Assembly (NCBI GenBank): GCA_002162755.1
Contig: MAAS01000022.1
Coordinates: forward strand, 52,240-116,239
From: Gammaproteobacteria bacterium 50_400_T64
Lineage (GTDB): Bacteria > Pseudomonadota > Gammaproteobacteria > Pseudomonadales > Porticoccaceae
Direction: 5' to 3'
DNA: 64,000 bases
A program made the position numbers and the translations under genes. Positions 37,710-46,846 of this stretch are shown here, piece by piece (the first letter of the stretch is position 1; every line of letters starts with the position of its first letter). The notes below the pieces were generated by a model. That model did no database searches and was not told the origin of the DNA. It saw only the letters and a list, made by a program, of their open reading frames with translations.

Positions 37710-40487
37710 TTAGTTGCTCGAGGAGAGCCGCTTCAACAGTGCCACAGCAGCAGGCTGCTCTGAAAACTGCTCTCCGGATTTCAACAAACGTTTTAACTCA
37801 CTAACAGCGCTGCTCTTTTGACCCGATGCCAAGTTGATCTGCACCCGGTGATAACGCATCGAGGCATTATCCGGTGTTTTACCAAGCGCCTTTGCAATGG
37901 CATTTTTCGCTTCACTTAATTGGCCGTCAGCTAATAACGCCATGGCCAAGGTGTCTTGAATCGCTGATGCCTCACCATCTACTTCCACAGCTTGCGAGGC
38001 GTATTCAACCGCTTGCGCTGAATCAGTGTCACGTAAAAACCAAGCCAGATTATTCAATGCAACTAGATTATTCGCGTCATTACTCAACACGCTTTGATAT
38101 TGAGCAATAGCCAATTCAGTATCACTCTCTTTGATATAGACATTCGCCAGGGCCAGACGAGCAGAGACATCTTGCGGATTATCATCAACCCAAGTTTTAT
38201 ATAAAGCCACCGCTTCCTGTGTATCACCACGGACTAATTTTTGCTCTGCCAGCCCCAGCATTGTCGCGGTGCCTGGCTGCTGCTGAAAGGCTTTCTCATA
38301 AATTACCAGCACGGCCTGATCGTCACCCTTGAGCTTTGCTCGGGCAATTTGCAACTGCCATATGACAGGGTTTTCCGGTGCGAGAATTTCAAGCTTCGCC
38401 AACTGCTTTTCAAAGACTATATTGTTCTTCTTTTTTAACGCTAAACGTGCCAGCGCTACTCGAGGCTCTATATAATTCGGCGCAAGTTCAATAGCCTTAC
38501 GCAAACTCTCTTCGACAAGCTCGTGCCGACCCGTACCTTCATAGGTGCGGGCCAGAAGATAATGTCCCGCCGCTGCATCGGGCTTAAGCTGCACCAATTT
38601 TTCAAAAGTGGCTTGGGCAGAATGAAAATCCTCTTCCGCCAACTGAGCAAGTCCCACCACATGAAGGACTTCGGGGTTTTCGCCGCCCCCGTCAAAACCA
38701 CTCAAAAAAACAGCCACTTTCTCTGGACGACCCTTGGACAAATACAAACGCGCCAGTACTAATCGAGGCTGATAAGCCGCCGGATTAGCCTCCATCGCAC
38801 GTTCTAAATAACCGATGACAGCCTCTTCGTCACCCTCAAGTTGCTTCAAGGCCGCGAGCTTTAATAACGCGGGCAAATAATCTTGGTGATGCTCGAGTAT
38901 CTCCTGATAATAGCCTTCAGCAATCATATTCTGCTTATTCTGCATGGCAAACAAAGCGAGACTCTGGCAGGCAAAAGGGTCACCCGGCGTAACTTCACGC
39001 GCTTTTTGAAAAGCCTCTTGCGCTTTATTTTCACGCTTGGCCGCCATATGTACCCGGCCTAATAAATTATAGGGCGTGGCAACATCCGGTTGTCGATCTC
39101 GATAATCCTCTGCAGCCTGCAAGGCTTTATCCAGTTCATTTTGGCGCAAGTAATTCAACACCAACAAAATTTCACCCTGCTGGTAATCGGGATTTAAACG
39201 AAGGGCTGATTCAATATGCTCAACGCCCGCCTGCTCACCACCCGCCAACATACCCGCCCCCAGACGCATTTGCGCCATTGGCGAATCCGGCTTCAGCTCG
39301 GCAACCTCTGACAATAAATCAATAGCCTCATCCGTTTTGCCCTGACGCAGTAAAGCATTCGCGAGTAAATTCATTGCCCCCGCATCATTTTGCCCCATGG
39401 CGAGAACAGGGCGAAGTAGCTCCTCCACTTGAGCGTACTCCTGCTCATCAAGACGAATCGTTGCCAGCAGCTTCCGTCCGGCAACATTACCGGGAGCGAT
39501 CACATAAAACTCATTGGCGTAAGCCGTCGCTTGCTCACGATTACCATCCAGTAAATGCAATGCCGCCAAATAGTAGAGGACCTGCGGGTAGCGCTGTTTA
39601 GCAGGCAAAGCCAGGTCCATTGCCACAAGAGCCTCAACCACCTTCCTTTGCTGAAAGTGAATCAATCCCTGTACGTAATTGGCACTCGGATGTTTAGGCG
39701 ACCTAGTCAACAAATAGGTCGCATCGGCCTGAGCGGCATCGTATTTTTGCAGAGCGATTAGCACCAAAGCTCGCTTCAGGCGATCGCCAAATTCTACTGC
39801 GCCAGATGTACTCGTATCAATCGCTCGGGTGTAGGCTTGCTCCGCCTCAACCAGCTTATTTTGCTGTGATTCAAAGTCACCCAGCAAGCTCAAAGCCGGT
39901 GAGTAATCGGGATTTATTGCAAAAATAATATCGAGTTGCGCACGCACTAAATCCGCATCACCGCCGACCTGTAACAGACGAGCCTTTGCCATTTGAGCAA
40001 ATGACGACTGGGGCGCTTCACTGACGGCACGTTCAATTAACTCACTCGCCACCTCGGCCTCAGCCTGCGTCAGCCGGGCCAAGCCCTGAGCGGACAACAC
40101 GGTCGCCAACGGCTCACCAGCCAGGCCCTCTACCGATAATGCCAGTAACTCATCCAGTTTGGCCTGCCGGAGAAACGCCTGAGCAAGCAAGGGCAATACC
40201 TGATCTACAGCAACACCCAGCTGCCTAGCATGCCGCAACTCTTTGTCTGCACTGGGCATATCATCCAGATCAAAATATAGCTTACCCAGCAGCCATCGTG
40301 CCTCAGCATTATTCGCCTCATCATTTAAGGCATTTTTAAGCTCGATAGTCGCAGCGGCTAATTCACCACTATCAATGTAAGCTTTGGCATTATCAACATA
40401 TTCGCTACTCGTTGTACTCTCACCACAAGCCAGGAGAAGGCCACTCAAAAACACCGTAGCAACAACACGATAAAGCTGATTCATCAT
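37710..40487 (-). CDS. prsT: PEP-CTERM system TPR-repeat lipoprotein PrsT (copy 1)
   Basis: 925 aa. Signal peptide with lipobox 'LSGLLLACGES' (Cys near residue 22), so it is probably anchored in the outer or inner membrane facing the periplasm. The rest is about 20 tetratricopeptide repeats (many 'A..Y..AL...P' units). The start 'YVDNAKAYIDSGELAAATIELKNAL' is typical of the PEP-CTERM TPR lipoprotein family. It likely scaffolds export of polysaccharide or PEP-CTERM proteins. A weak stem (CCCTCGAAAA near 37666 with TTTTCGGGG at 37628) after the gene may terminate it. The ATG at 40484 is an equally possible start. Confidence 0.9.
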   Translation of the reverse strand: MMNQLYRVVATVFLSGLLLACGESTTSSEYVDNAKAYIDSGELAAATIELKNALNDEANNAEARWLLGKLYFDLDDMPSADKELRHARQLGVAVDQVLPLLAQAFLRQAKLDELLALSVEGLAGEPLATVLSAQGLARLTQAEAEVASELIERAVSEAPQSSFAQMAKARLLQVGGDADLVRAQLDIIFAINPDYSPALSLLGDFESQQNKLVEAEQAYTRAIDTSTSGAVEFGDRLKRALVLIALQKYDAAQADATYLLTRSPKHPSANYVQGLIHFQQRKVVEALVAMDLALPAKQRYPQVLYYLAALHLLDGNREQATAYANEFYVIAPGNVAGRKLLATIRLDEQEYAQVEELLRPVLAMGQNDAGAMNLLANALLRQGKTDEAIDLLSEVAELKPDSPMAQMRLGAGMLAGGEQAGVEHIESALRLNPDYQQGEILLVLNYLRQNELDKALQAAEDYRDRQPDVATPYNLLGRVHMAAKRENKAQEAFQKAREVTPGDPFACQSLALFAMQNKQNMIAEGYYQEILEHHQDYLPALLKLAALKQLEGDEEAVIGYLERAMEANPAAYQPRLVLARLYLSKGRPEKVAVFLSGFDGGGENPEVLHVVGLAQLAEEDFHSAQATFEKLVQLKPDAAAGHYLLARTYEGTGRHELVEESLRKAIELAPNYIEPRVALARLALKKKNNIVFEKQLAKLEILAPENPVIWQLQIARAKLKGDDQAVLVIYEKAFQQQPGTATMLGLAEQKLVRGDTQEAVALYKTWVDDNPQDVSARLALANVYIKESDTELAIAQYQSVLSNDANNLVALNNLAWFLRDTDSAQAVEYASQAVEVDGEASAIQDTLAMALLADGQLSEAKNAIAKALGKTPDNASMRYHRVQINLASGQKSSAVSELKRLLKSGEQFSEQPAAVALLKRLSSSN

Positions 40488-41367
40488 TAACTATCCAGAT
40501 AATAGGCGAAAGTAATAGCACACAGCATAATCTTCACACTGTTATTTAAAGCATGCAGCATAAGCCAGTGGAATTCATGTTACTACAACGCTGCACCCAC
40601 GCCTACAGCACTTATTTATCAACTAACAGGGAGCTTGTTGCCGTCAATTCACACTGCTATGGCGGCTTAATCCTCCCCCGCACTATAGCCACCATTGGTA
40701 GCGTCTCTACCCCAGAATTAACTAGCGGCAGCATTTTAAAATTAAATATCGGATCAATGAAGGGCGGAACTGTAAATTCCTGGCAAGAGTTAAGTGGAGC
40801 ACTAGTAAAATATTTACGGCTGCTTCCTGAGCTTAGATTCAAGTAGCTTTACATCTTATTCAACTGATAATCTCACCTGTTTTCCCAATGGCTCCCCCGA
40901 GCCTATCGTAGGAGCGGCCAATCGAGAGTGTTAAAACTGCATTTAAATTAATCGTCGCATACCTGCTTTAAATTTTCTTTTCGCTTTATAGGAGTAGTAG
41001 CCTATTTAAGGTACCGAAGCATTGTAATGAGACTCAACATGCCAACGAATATTATGCCCCTCAAAAATTACGGAACAAAGACAAAGGACTTTGGCGGGTA
41101 GCAATAAATCTCGAATCAGGTGCCGCGCGTATTAGGGGGGGGGGTAAATTCACGGCAACCCCACTGACGACTAATGCACAGTAACGCCTACACCGCAAAC
41201 CAACCTAACCTAACCAACCTAACCAACCTAACCAAAAGGTTTTTTAGTTAGGTGATGGCAGTCAAACAAAATCTCTTCTGCTTATGCCATTATTTATGGA
41301 ATCATGATTTCAAGTCGCAAGTAGACAATCCACATTTCAAATCATTCAAGCCGCAGGATAAGGAACG
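40488..41367. other. long intergenic region with tandem repeat and poly-G tract
   Basis: 880 bp without a supported gene. A 97-codon plus-strand frame (40553-40846) has no ribosome binding site. It contains ten consecutive G (41135-41144) and a short tandem repeat (41198-41235). It probably holds the promoters of prsT (leftward) and of the rightward five-gene operon, but no clear promoter was recognised. Confidence 0.5.
41198..41235 (+). repeat. tandem repeat of AACCAACCT
   Basis: About four partial copies of a 9-base unit (AACCAACCT/AACCTAACC) in a row, followed by AAAAGG TTTTTTAGTTAGGT, which can pair back with the repeat as a hairpin. It lies about 130 bp upstream of the GMC oxidoreductase start. 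Confidence 0.7.
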
Positions 41368-43029
41368 TTGAAAAACCAGAGCATTAACGAAATCATCCAC
41401 ACCCACTGGGATATAGTTATTATAGGTACAGGAATGGCCGGAGCAACACTGGGCCATGCTCTGGCCCAGGCAGGGAAAAAAGTGCTGTTCTGTGAGAAGG
41501 GCCAGTCTTTATTAGACAGTCACCAGGGGTTTCGCGGGGATTTTGCAGAAACATTTTTTCCCTCCCCCTCTCCGCCAGACACTAAAAACCGCGACATCTT
41601 GCTTAAAGCAGGGCGCAGCGCAGAGGTTCTGGATGACAATTCCGGGCGAAAAACTCGCCGTAGCATTCCTTTTATCGGCATAGGTACAGGAGGCTCCAGC
41701 AGCCTGTATGGTTACGCCATGGAGCGCCTTTTCCCGGCCGACTTCACTCCCCGAATGCACCACCCAACGGCCCCAACATCAACGCTGCCTGAGCGCTGGC
41801 CAATTGATTACGAAGAGTTAGCACCCTACTACGAAAAAGCCGAACAACTTTATCGTGTTAGGGGAGGCGTCGACCCTTGTAGAGAAAGCGAAGCAAGGAG
41901 CCTTAAATCAATCCCCCCCCTTTCCCAGCCTAGTACAGAGCTCAAAGACCTACTCCTTAAAAGGGGGCTTAACCCCTACCGATTACCACAAGCCTGCGAA
42001 TTTGTACCCGGCTGCCAGGGCTGCCAGGGGTTTCTCTGCCCCAATGACTGCAAGAATGACAGCACGCGTATTTGTCTAAAACCAGCCTTGAACAATCACA
42101 AAGCGACTTTACTGGACGAGTGTGAGGCCATACAACTCATCGCCGACGCCAAACAAGTCAACAAAGTTATATGCCGCTATAAGGAACGAGAAATCACTCT
42201 TCACAGCAAGATCGTAGTGCTTGCAGCAGGGGCACTTGCAAGCCCGCAATTACTCCTAAAATCAGTATCAAACGAGTGGCCCAATGGCCTGGCTAACGGC
42301 TCAGGACTCGTTGGCCGCAACCTGATGCGCCATTACACCGATATTCATGCCGTGCGACCTGTCACCAGAAAAGACAACCCCGGCAATCTAAAAGAGCTGG
42401 CTTTTAATGACCTCTACCTCAGTGACAGCGGAAAATTTGGCACCGTACAATCCTTCGGAGCATTACCCTCAGCCACCATTATTGTCGAAGAAATAGAGAA
42501 AGACCTAAGTCAAAGCCCTTTCGCAGGGTTAAGGCCATTTTTCAAATTAACCAAGCCAATACTACGTATGGTGGTGAAACAGATATTTAAAAACCGGCTA
42601 TTATTTGCATCCATCATGGAAGATTTACCTTATCTTGAGAATCGGGTCACGCTGACAGATGACGGCCAACGGATACGCTTGGAGTATAATATTTGCGCGG
42701 ATGAACAGGCCCGTATTAAAAAATTCAGGTTCCATTTAAAAACAATATTTAATTCACGGCCCTATATGCTGATCAAACAGGCTGAGAATAATCAACGCAT
42801 TGCCCATGCCTGTGGCACGTGCCGGTTTGGGCTGACACCACAAGACAGCGTACTCAATCGCAATAACCGCAGCCATGAGCTAAACAACCTGTATATTGTC
42901 GATGCCTCATTTTTTCCTTCCAGCGGCGGGGCCAACCCTGCTCTCACATTAGCCGCAAATGCATTACGTGTTGCCGACCATATATTAAGCACCCCTGATT
43001 TCCACCCACTAAAGCAAAGCGCCAACTGA
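41368..43029 (+). CDS. GMC family FAD-dependent oxidoreductase
   Basis: 553 aa. FAD-binding 'IIGTGMAGATLGHALAQAGKKV' at the N-terminus, a second FAD contact 'GIGTGGSSSLYGYAMERL', and the C-terminal GMC signature 'IVDASFFPSSGGANPALTLAANA'. A Cys-rich loop (CQGCQGFLCPNDC) lies near residue 215, as in several bacterial GMC enzymes. It oxidises an alcohol group of an unknown substrate. The start is TTG with AAGGA upstream. It is first in a tight five-gene plus-strand operon. Confidence 0.88.
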   Translation: MKNQSINEIIHTHWDIVIIGTGMAGATLGHALAQAGKKVLFCEKGQSLLDSHQGFRGDFAETFFPSPSPPDTKNRDILLKAGRSAEVLDDNSGRKTRRSIPFIGIGTGGSSSLYGYAMERLFPADFTPRMHHPTAPTSTLPERWPIDYEELAPYYEKAEQLYRVRGGVDPCRESEARSLKSIPPLSQPSTELKDLLLKRGLNPYRLPQACEFVPGCQGCQGFLCPNDCKNDSTRICLKPALNNHKATLLDECEAIQLIADAKQVNKVICRYKEREITLHSKIVVLAAGALASPQLLLKSVSNEWPNGLANGSGLVGRNLMRHYTDIHAVRPVTRKDNPGNLKELAFNDLYLSDSGKFGTVQSFGALPSATIIVEEIEKDLSQSPFAGLRPFFKLTKPILRMVVKQIFKNRLLFASIMEDLPYLENRVTLTDDGQRIRLEYNICADEQARIKKFRFHLKTIFNSRPYMLIKQAENNQRIAHACGTCRFGLTPQDSVLNRNNRSHELNNLYIVDASFFPSSGGANPALTLAANALRVADHILSTPDFHPLKQSAN

Positions 43030-43039
43030 CAGAGGGCAA

Positions 43040-43663
43040 ATGACCATGAAAATGAATACGCTTGAAAAACTGGCCATGAACAACCCGGTTAGGCTATTAA
43101 TTCAACGTCATTACGAGCTCCCCTTGCTAGAAAAGCTCGGCGGACGACTTGATGGAATGAATGTACTCGAGGTCGGTTGCGGACGCGGTGTCGGTACTGA
43201 ATTACTCATTGAACGACTGGGTGCCGCTAAAGTACATGCCATAGATCTTGACGAAAGCATGCTCAAGCATGCCCATAAACGGCTCTCCAAATATGACTCA
43301 ACACGCCTTAAACTCGAAACGGGTGATGTAACTGCCATTGACGCCCCCGATCAAACTTACGACGCCGTAGTCAATTTTGCAGCCATTCATCACGTGCCCA
43401 ACTGGCAAGCTGCTATAGCTGAAATATCTCGAGTACTAGCACCAGGCGGCCGGTTTTTTTTCCAGGAAGTCACAGCACAATGGATCTTACGCTGGCCCTA
43501 CCGCGTACTGTTCGAACACCCTATGGAAAACCGCTTCAGCAGTGAAGAGTTCATTGCCGAAGTAGAAAACCAGGGCATAAAGGTAAGCGATAACTGGGAG
43601 AAACGCGGTGGCGGTGACTTTGTTTTTGGCGTAGGCCACCGAGATGAGACAAGTCACCCATGA
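43040..43663 (+). CDS. class I SAM-dependent methyltransferase
   Basis: 207 aa. SAM motif 'VLEVGCGRGVGTELLIERLGA' and 'FAAIHHVPNWQAAIAEISRVLAPGGRFFFQE' are intact. It resembles UbiE/small-molecule methyltransferases. It lies 10 bp after the GMC gene and overlaps nothing of functional note; the next gene starts 37 bp later. Substrate unknown. Confidence 0.87.
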   Translation: MTMKMNTLEKLAMNNPVRLLIQRHYELPLLEKLGGRLDGMNVLEVGCGRGVGTELLIERLGAAKVHAIDLDESMLKHAHKRLSKYDSTRLKLETGDVTAIDAPDQTYDAVVNFAAIHHVPNWQAAIAEISRVLAPGGRFFFQEVTAQWILRWPYRVLFEHPMENRFSSEEFIAEVENQGIKVSDNWEKRGGGDFVFGVGHRDETSHP

Positions 43664-43700
43664 AAAGACTTTCAAAAGGCGTACTGCCGGAGCTCCTTAC

Positions 43701-44621
43701 ATGAACAAAGATACAGAAAATATCGTGACCAATGATATTTCATCCGAGCTCAGCTGCCCTGCCTGTCGATACAAAACCGCCCATCCTGCCGACTCGAACT
43801 TAGGCGCAATTCGCGGTAATACCGAGCGTTTTTCAAACACCCAATTCAGGCTATGGAAATGCCCCCAATGCCAGACTATTATCAGTATTGATCCAGTAGA
43901 CTTTCACGATATATACAGTGACTACCCACTGAACAAACGCAAACTCGATATTTTCGCCCAAGGTACTTTTGGTAATTTGCTCAGCCGCTTGCGTCGTGCA
44001 GGCCTACAAAAAACGGATACCATTCTTGATTACGGCTGCGGTAACGGTATTTTTGTCGACTACATGAAGCAACACGGTTACTTGAATATTGTTGGCTACG
44101 ACCCCTATGTACCCGAGTTCTCACCACTTCCAACGTCACAAACGCCCTTTGATTGCATTATCAACAACGACACTTTAGAGCACTGCGATGACATTCACGG
44201 CATGCTGCAAGAAAGCCTTAAACTGCTCAAAGTAGGCGGGCTTTTGTATTTAGGCACCGCCGATTCTGAACCGGTTGACATGGCAAACTTAGAACCCGAG
44301 ATCATGCGCCTGCACCAACCTTTTCACCGTGTCATTATCACTGAGCAGGGGCTGCATAACTTGGTCGCTGAATATAAAGTGGATTTATTGCAAAGCTACC
44401 GTCGTTCCTATCACGACACTTTGCGACCCTTTTCCAACTACCGTTTTCTCGACGAGCTCAATAAAGCCGTTGGCCATAACCTGGACCGCGCTATGGATCC
44501 CACTGAAGTCAATCGAGTATTCATACGCAAGCCACGTCTGTGGTTCTTTGCGCTGTTTGGCTACCTGTTTCCATCGGCCTTTGAACCTGCCGTTATTGTG
44601 CGCAAACGCCCCCCTCTATAG
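43701..44621 (+). CDS. class I SAM-dependent methyltransferase with N-terminal zinc ribbon
   Basis: 306 aa. Two Cys pairs ('LSCPACRYK' and 'WKCPQCQTI') form a zinc ribbon before a methyltransferase core with 'LDYGCGNGIFVDYMKQHGY' and 'DCIINNDTLEHC'. The ATG at 43701 is chosen over one 19 codons earlier because GGAG lies nine bases before it and the earlier start would run into the preceding gene. Related in layout to the gene at 17826. Third gene of the operon. Confidence 0.82.
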   Translation: MNKDTENIVTNDISSELSCPACRYKTAHPADSNLGAIRGNTERFSNTQFRLWKCPQCQTIISIDPVDFHDIYSDYPLNKRKLDIFAQGTFGNLLSRLRRAGLQKTDTILDYGCGNGIFVDYMKQHGYLNIVGYDPYVPEFSPLPTSQTPFDCIINNDTLEHCDDIHGMLQESLKLLKVGGLLYLGTADSEPVDMANLEPEIMRLHQPFHRVIITEQGLHNLVAEYKVDLLQSYRRSYHDTLRPFSNYRFLDELNKAVGHNLDRAMDPTEVNRVFIRKPRLWFFALFGYLFPSAFEPAVIVRKRPPL

Positions 44622-44634
44622 AGCAAACCCACTG

Positions 44635-45387
44635 ATGGACATAAATGGTAATACTGTTTTAATCACCGGCGGCTCATCAGGTATTGGGCTCGCGCTTGCC
44701 GAGGCTTTTTGCCGTGAACACAATACCGTGATTATCCTTGGTCGCGATCAAGAGAAGCTTGCCCAGGCAAAACAACGGCTGCCACAGCTGCACACCCTGC
44801 AAGTTGATATTGCTAACGAAAGTGAACGCAAGCAATTGGTAGAAAAGATACAAACAGAATTCCCAGCGCTTAATCTACTGGTGAATAATGCCGGTATTGC
44901 TTATTTTGGTGATATACAACGACCCGATGAACTCTTCAAGAATGCCTGCCTTGAAATCGAAACAAACTATCTTGCGCCCTTACATCTTAGTTTATTATTA
45001 CTGCCGCAATTACAGCAGTGCCAGGCACCCGCAATAGTCAATATCACCACAGCTGGCGTCTATATTCCGCTCACCGTTATGCCCGGCTACAGCGCGAGCA
45101 AAGCGGCTTTCAGCCACATGACCCAAGTGCTACGGCAGCAGCTCGCAAATACACCCATACGCGTATTTGAAGTGCTGCCCCCAGCGGTTGATACTGAACT
45201 GGTCTCACGCTTTAAAATCCAAAAACTGCAACCAAAACGACTCGCCAAAAAAATACTGGTGGGTATCGAGAAGGATCACTATGACATGCCTATTGGCTCA
45301 GCAAGGGTATTACGTTTACTGGGTAAATTAGCACCCCATTTTTTTACACGCCTGTCCCATCGGCACATGACAAAAATGCTGCGTTAG
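44635..45387 (+). CDS. short-chain dehydrogenase/reductase
   Basis: 250 aa NAD(P)-dependent oxidoreductase. Cofactor motif 'VLITGGSSGIGLALAEA', 'LLVNNAGIAYFGD', and the catalytic Tyr/Lys in 'GYSASKAAFSHM' are present. The ATG at 44635 is 13 bp after the methyltransferase stop. Longer in-frame readings toward 44329 run through the upstream gene and are not believed. It probably reduces or oxidises a ketone/hydroxyl on the same unknown substrate. Confidence 0.88.
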   Translation: MDINGNTVLITGGSSGIGLALAEAFCREHNTVIILGRDQEKLAQAKQRLPQLHTLQVDIANESERKQLVEKIQTEFPALNLLVNNAGIAYFGDIQRPDELFKNACLEIETNYLAPLHLSLLLLPQLQQCQAPAIVNITTAGVYIPLTVMPGYSASKAAFSHMTQVLRQQLANTPIRVFEVLPPAVDTELVSRFKIQKLQPKRLAKKILVGIEKDHYDMPIGSARVLRLLGKLAPHFFTRLSHRHMTKMLR

Positions 45388-45464
45388 ATATAGGCTTCAT
45401 AATCCAAGCCGCTTGCATGCAGGCCTCTACACACATGAATAACAACACAATAATGAATAAGGCC

Positions 45465-46670
45465 ATGACTAAAAAGACGGTTTTATTTGTCGCCGAAGCA
45501 GTCACTCTCGCCCACTTTGGTCGCATGATGACACTCGCGCGATCTCTCGACCCCACTCAATACCGTATCGTTGTGGCTTCCGACCCCCGCTATCTGAGCC
45601 TCGAGCAACCCTTCCCTTTCGATTTTGAGCCCCTCTGGACAATTCCAGGTGAGCAATTTGCACGGGCATTAGCAAAAGGCCAAGTCGTGTATGACACAAA
45701 AACTCTGGCTCGTTATATTGAAGATGATTTACAAGTACTCGCAAAGATAAAGCCCGATTTAGTGGTCGGCGACTTCCGGCTTTCACTGGCGGTTAGCGCC
45801 CCCTGTGCTGGCGTCCCCTATGCCGCGGTAGTGAATGCCTACTGGAGCCCTTTTGCGAATACCGCCTACCCTGTACCCGATCTACCCTTTACCAAAATAC
45901 TGGGGCTAACACTGGGCCAACAGCTATTTAATGCCGTGCGGCCACTGGCTTTTGCCTTGCATGCACGGCCGCTCAATACACTGCGTCGGCGTCATGGCCT
46001 CACGCCCATTGGCAATGATTTACGCAAAGTCTACACCTGGGCAGACCATACCCTTTATGCGGATACACCTGAATTAGTGCCCTGCACGAAACTGACCCCC
46101 AACCACCACTATCTGGGGCCGGTACTCTGGTCAACCAAAACAGACCTGCCCCCGTGGTGGGATCAGCTGCCAGACGACAAGCCTATTGTTTTTGCCAGCC
46201 CCGGCAGCTCAGGGCAGGTAAATCTGCTATCGCGCATTATTCACGCACTGCGTGAATTATGCATAACACTGGTAGTTGCTACTGCGGGGAGGGGCGAGCT
46301 GGTAAAGGCAAGCGATAATGTATTTACTGCCGATTATCTGCCCATTCAGGCCGTCATTCAAAAGAGCCAACTCATCATTTGCAATGGCGGCAGCCTAACC
46401 ACCTACGAGGCTCTAAAAGCTGGCGTACCCATACTCGGTTTAACCAGTAATATGGATCAGCAATTGAATATGCAAGCTATTAAAAAAACAGGGGCGGGCA
46501 TCACACTACGCAGCCAATCCAGCAGTGACACCGACATTGCCCAGGCCGCCAATACCTTGCTGACTGAAAAGAGTTATCACAACGCTGCTAAACAGGCAGC
46601 TCACACTTTGTCACGCTACGACAGCAGCCAACGCTTTCAAGGTATTGTGGCAAAACTCGTGAATGAATGA
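45465..46670 (+). CDS. UGT/MGT-like glycosyltransferase
   Basis: About 401 aa. It has a GT-B fold like macrolide/flavonoid glycosyltransferases and MurG. The acceptor half has 'AHFGRMMTLARSLDP', and the donor half has 'IVFASPGSSGQVNLL', then 'ICNGGSLTTYEALKAGVPIL', close to the UGT signature. Several in-frame ATGs lie from 45417 on; 45465 is preferred because AAGG stands in front and homologs usually begin just before 'TVLFVAEAV'. It attaches a sugar to a small hydrophobic molecule or lipid. Last gene of the operon, ending before a terminator. Confidence 0.82.
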   Translation: MTKKTVLFVAEAVTLAHFGRMMTLARSLDPTQYRIVVASDPRYLSLEQPFPFDFEPLWTIPGEQFARALAKGQVVYDTKTLARYIEDDLQVLAKIKPDLVVGDFRLSLAVSAPCAGVPYAAVVNAYWSPFANTAYPVPDLPFTKILGLTLGQQLFNAVRPLAFALHARPLNTLRRRHGLTPIGNDLRKVYTWADHTLYADTPELVPCTKLTPNHHYLGPVLWSTKTDLPPWWDQLPDDKPIVFASPGSSGQVNLLSRIIHALRELCITLVVATAGRGELVKASDNVFTADYLPIQAVIQKSQLIICNGGSLTTYEALKAGVPILGLTSNMDQQLNMQAIKKTGAGITLRSQSSSDTDIAQAANTLLTEKSYHNAAKQAAHTLSRYDSSQRFQGIVAKLVNE

Positions 46671-46793
46671 CCGAAGCTATAAAACCCGGTAGCGCTAATC
46701 AATCGCTCTACCAATATCTATTACCGCACTTATCAGCAGGCAGCCTAATCACATGCCATACCCACTCCCGCTCAAGCCACTAATTAATAAGCC

Positions 46794-46824
46794 AAAAAAA
46801 ACGACCCCGAAGGGTCGCTTTTTT
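46794..46824. terminator. bidirectional intrinsic terminator
   Basis: CGACCC/GGGTCG stem (46802-46807/46812-46817) with a stable CGAA/TTCG loop, A-run on the left and T-run on the right. It ends the glycosyltransferase transcript and, in the other direction, the PEP-CTERM gene. Confidence 0.92.
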
Positions 46825-46846
46825 ACCATTACCTTTTGCTAAAAAT

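Noticed and set aside
40553..40846. 97-codon plus-strand open frame upstream of the GMC gene
   Set aside because: No ribosome binding site, no recognisable family, and mixed hydrophobic composition; treated as non-coding.
44329..44634. Longer N-terminus for the SDR gene
   Set aside because: It would overlap the methyltransferase gene in another frame; the motif VLITGGSSGIG lies right after the ATG at 44635.
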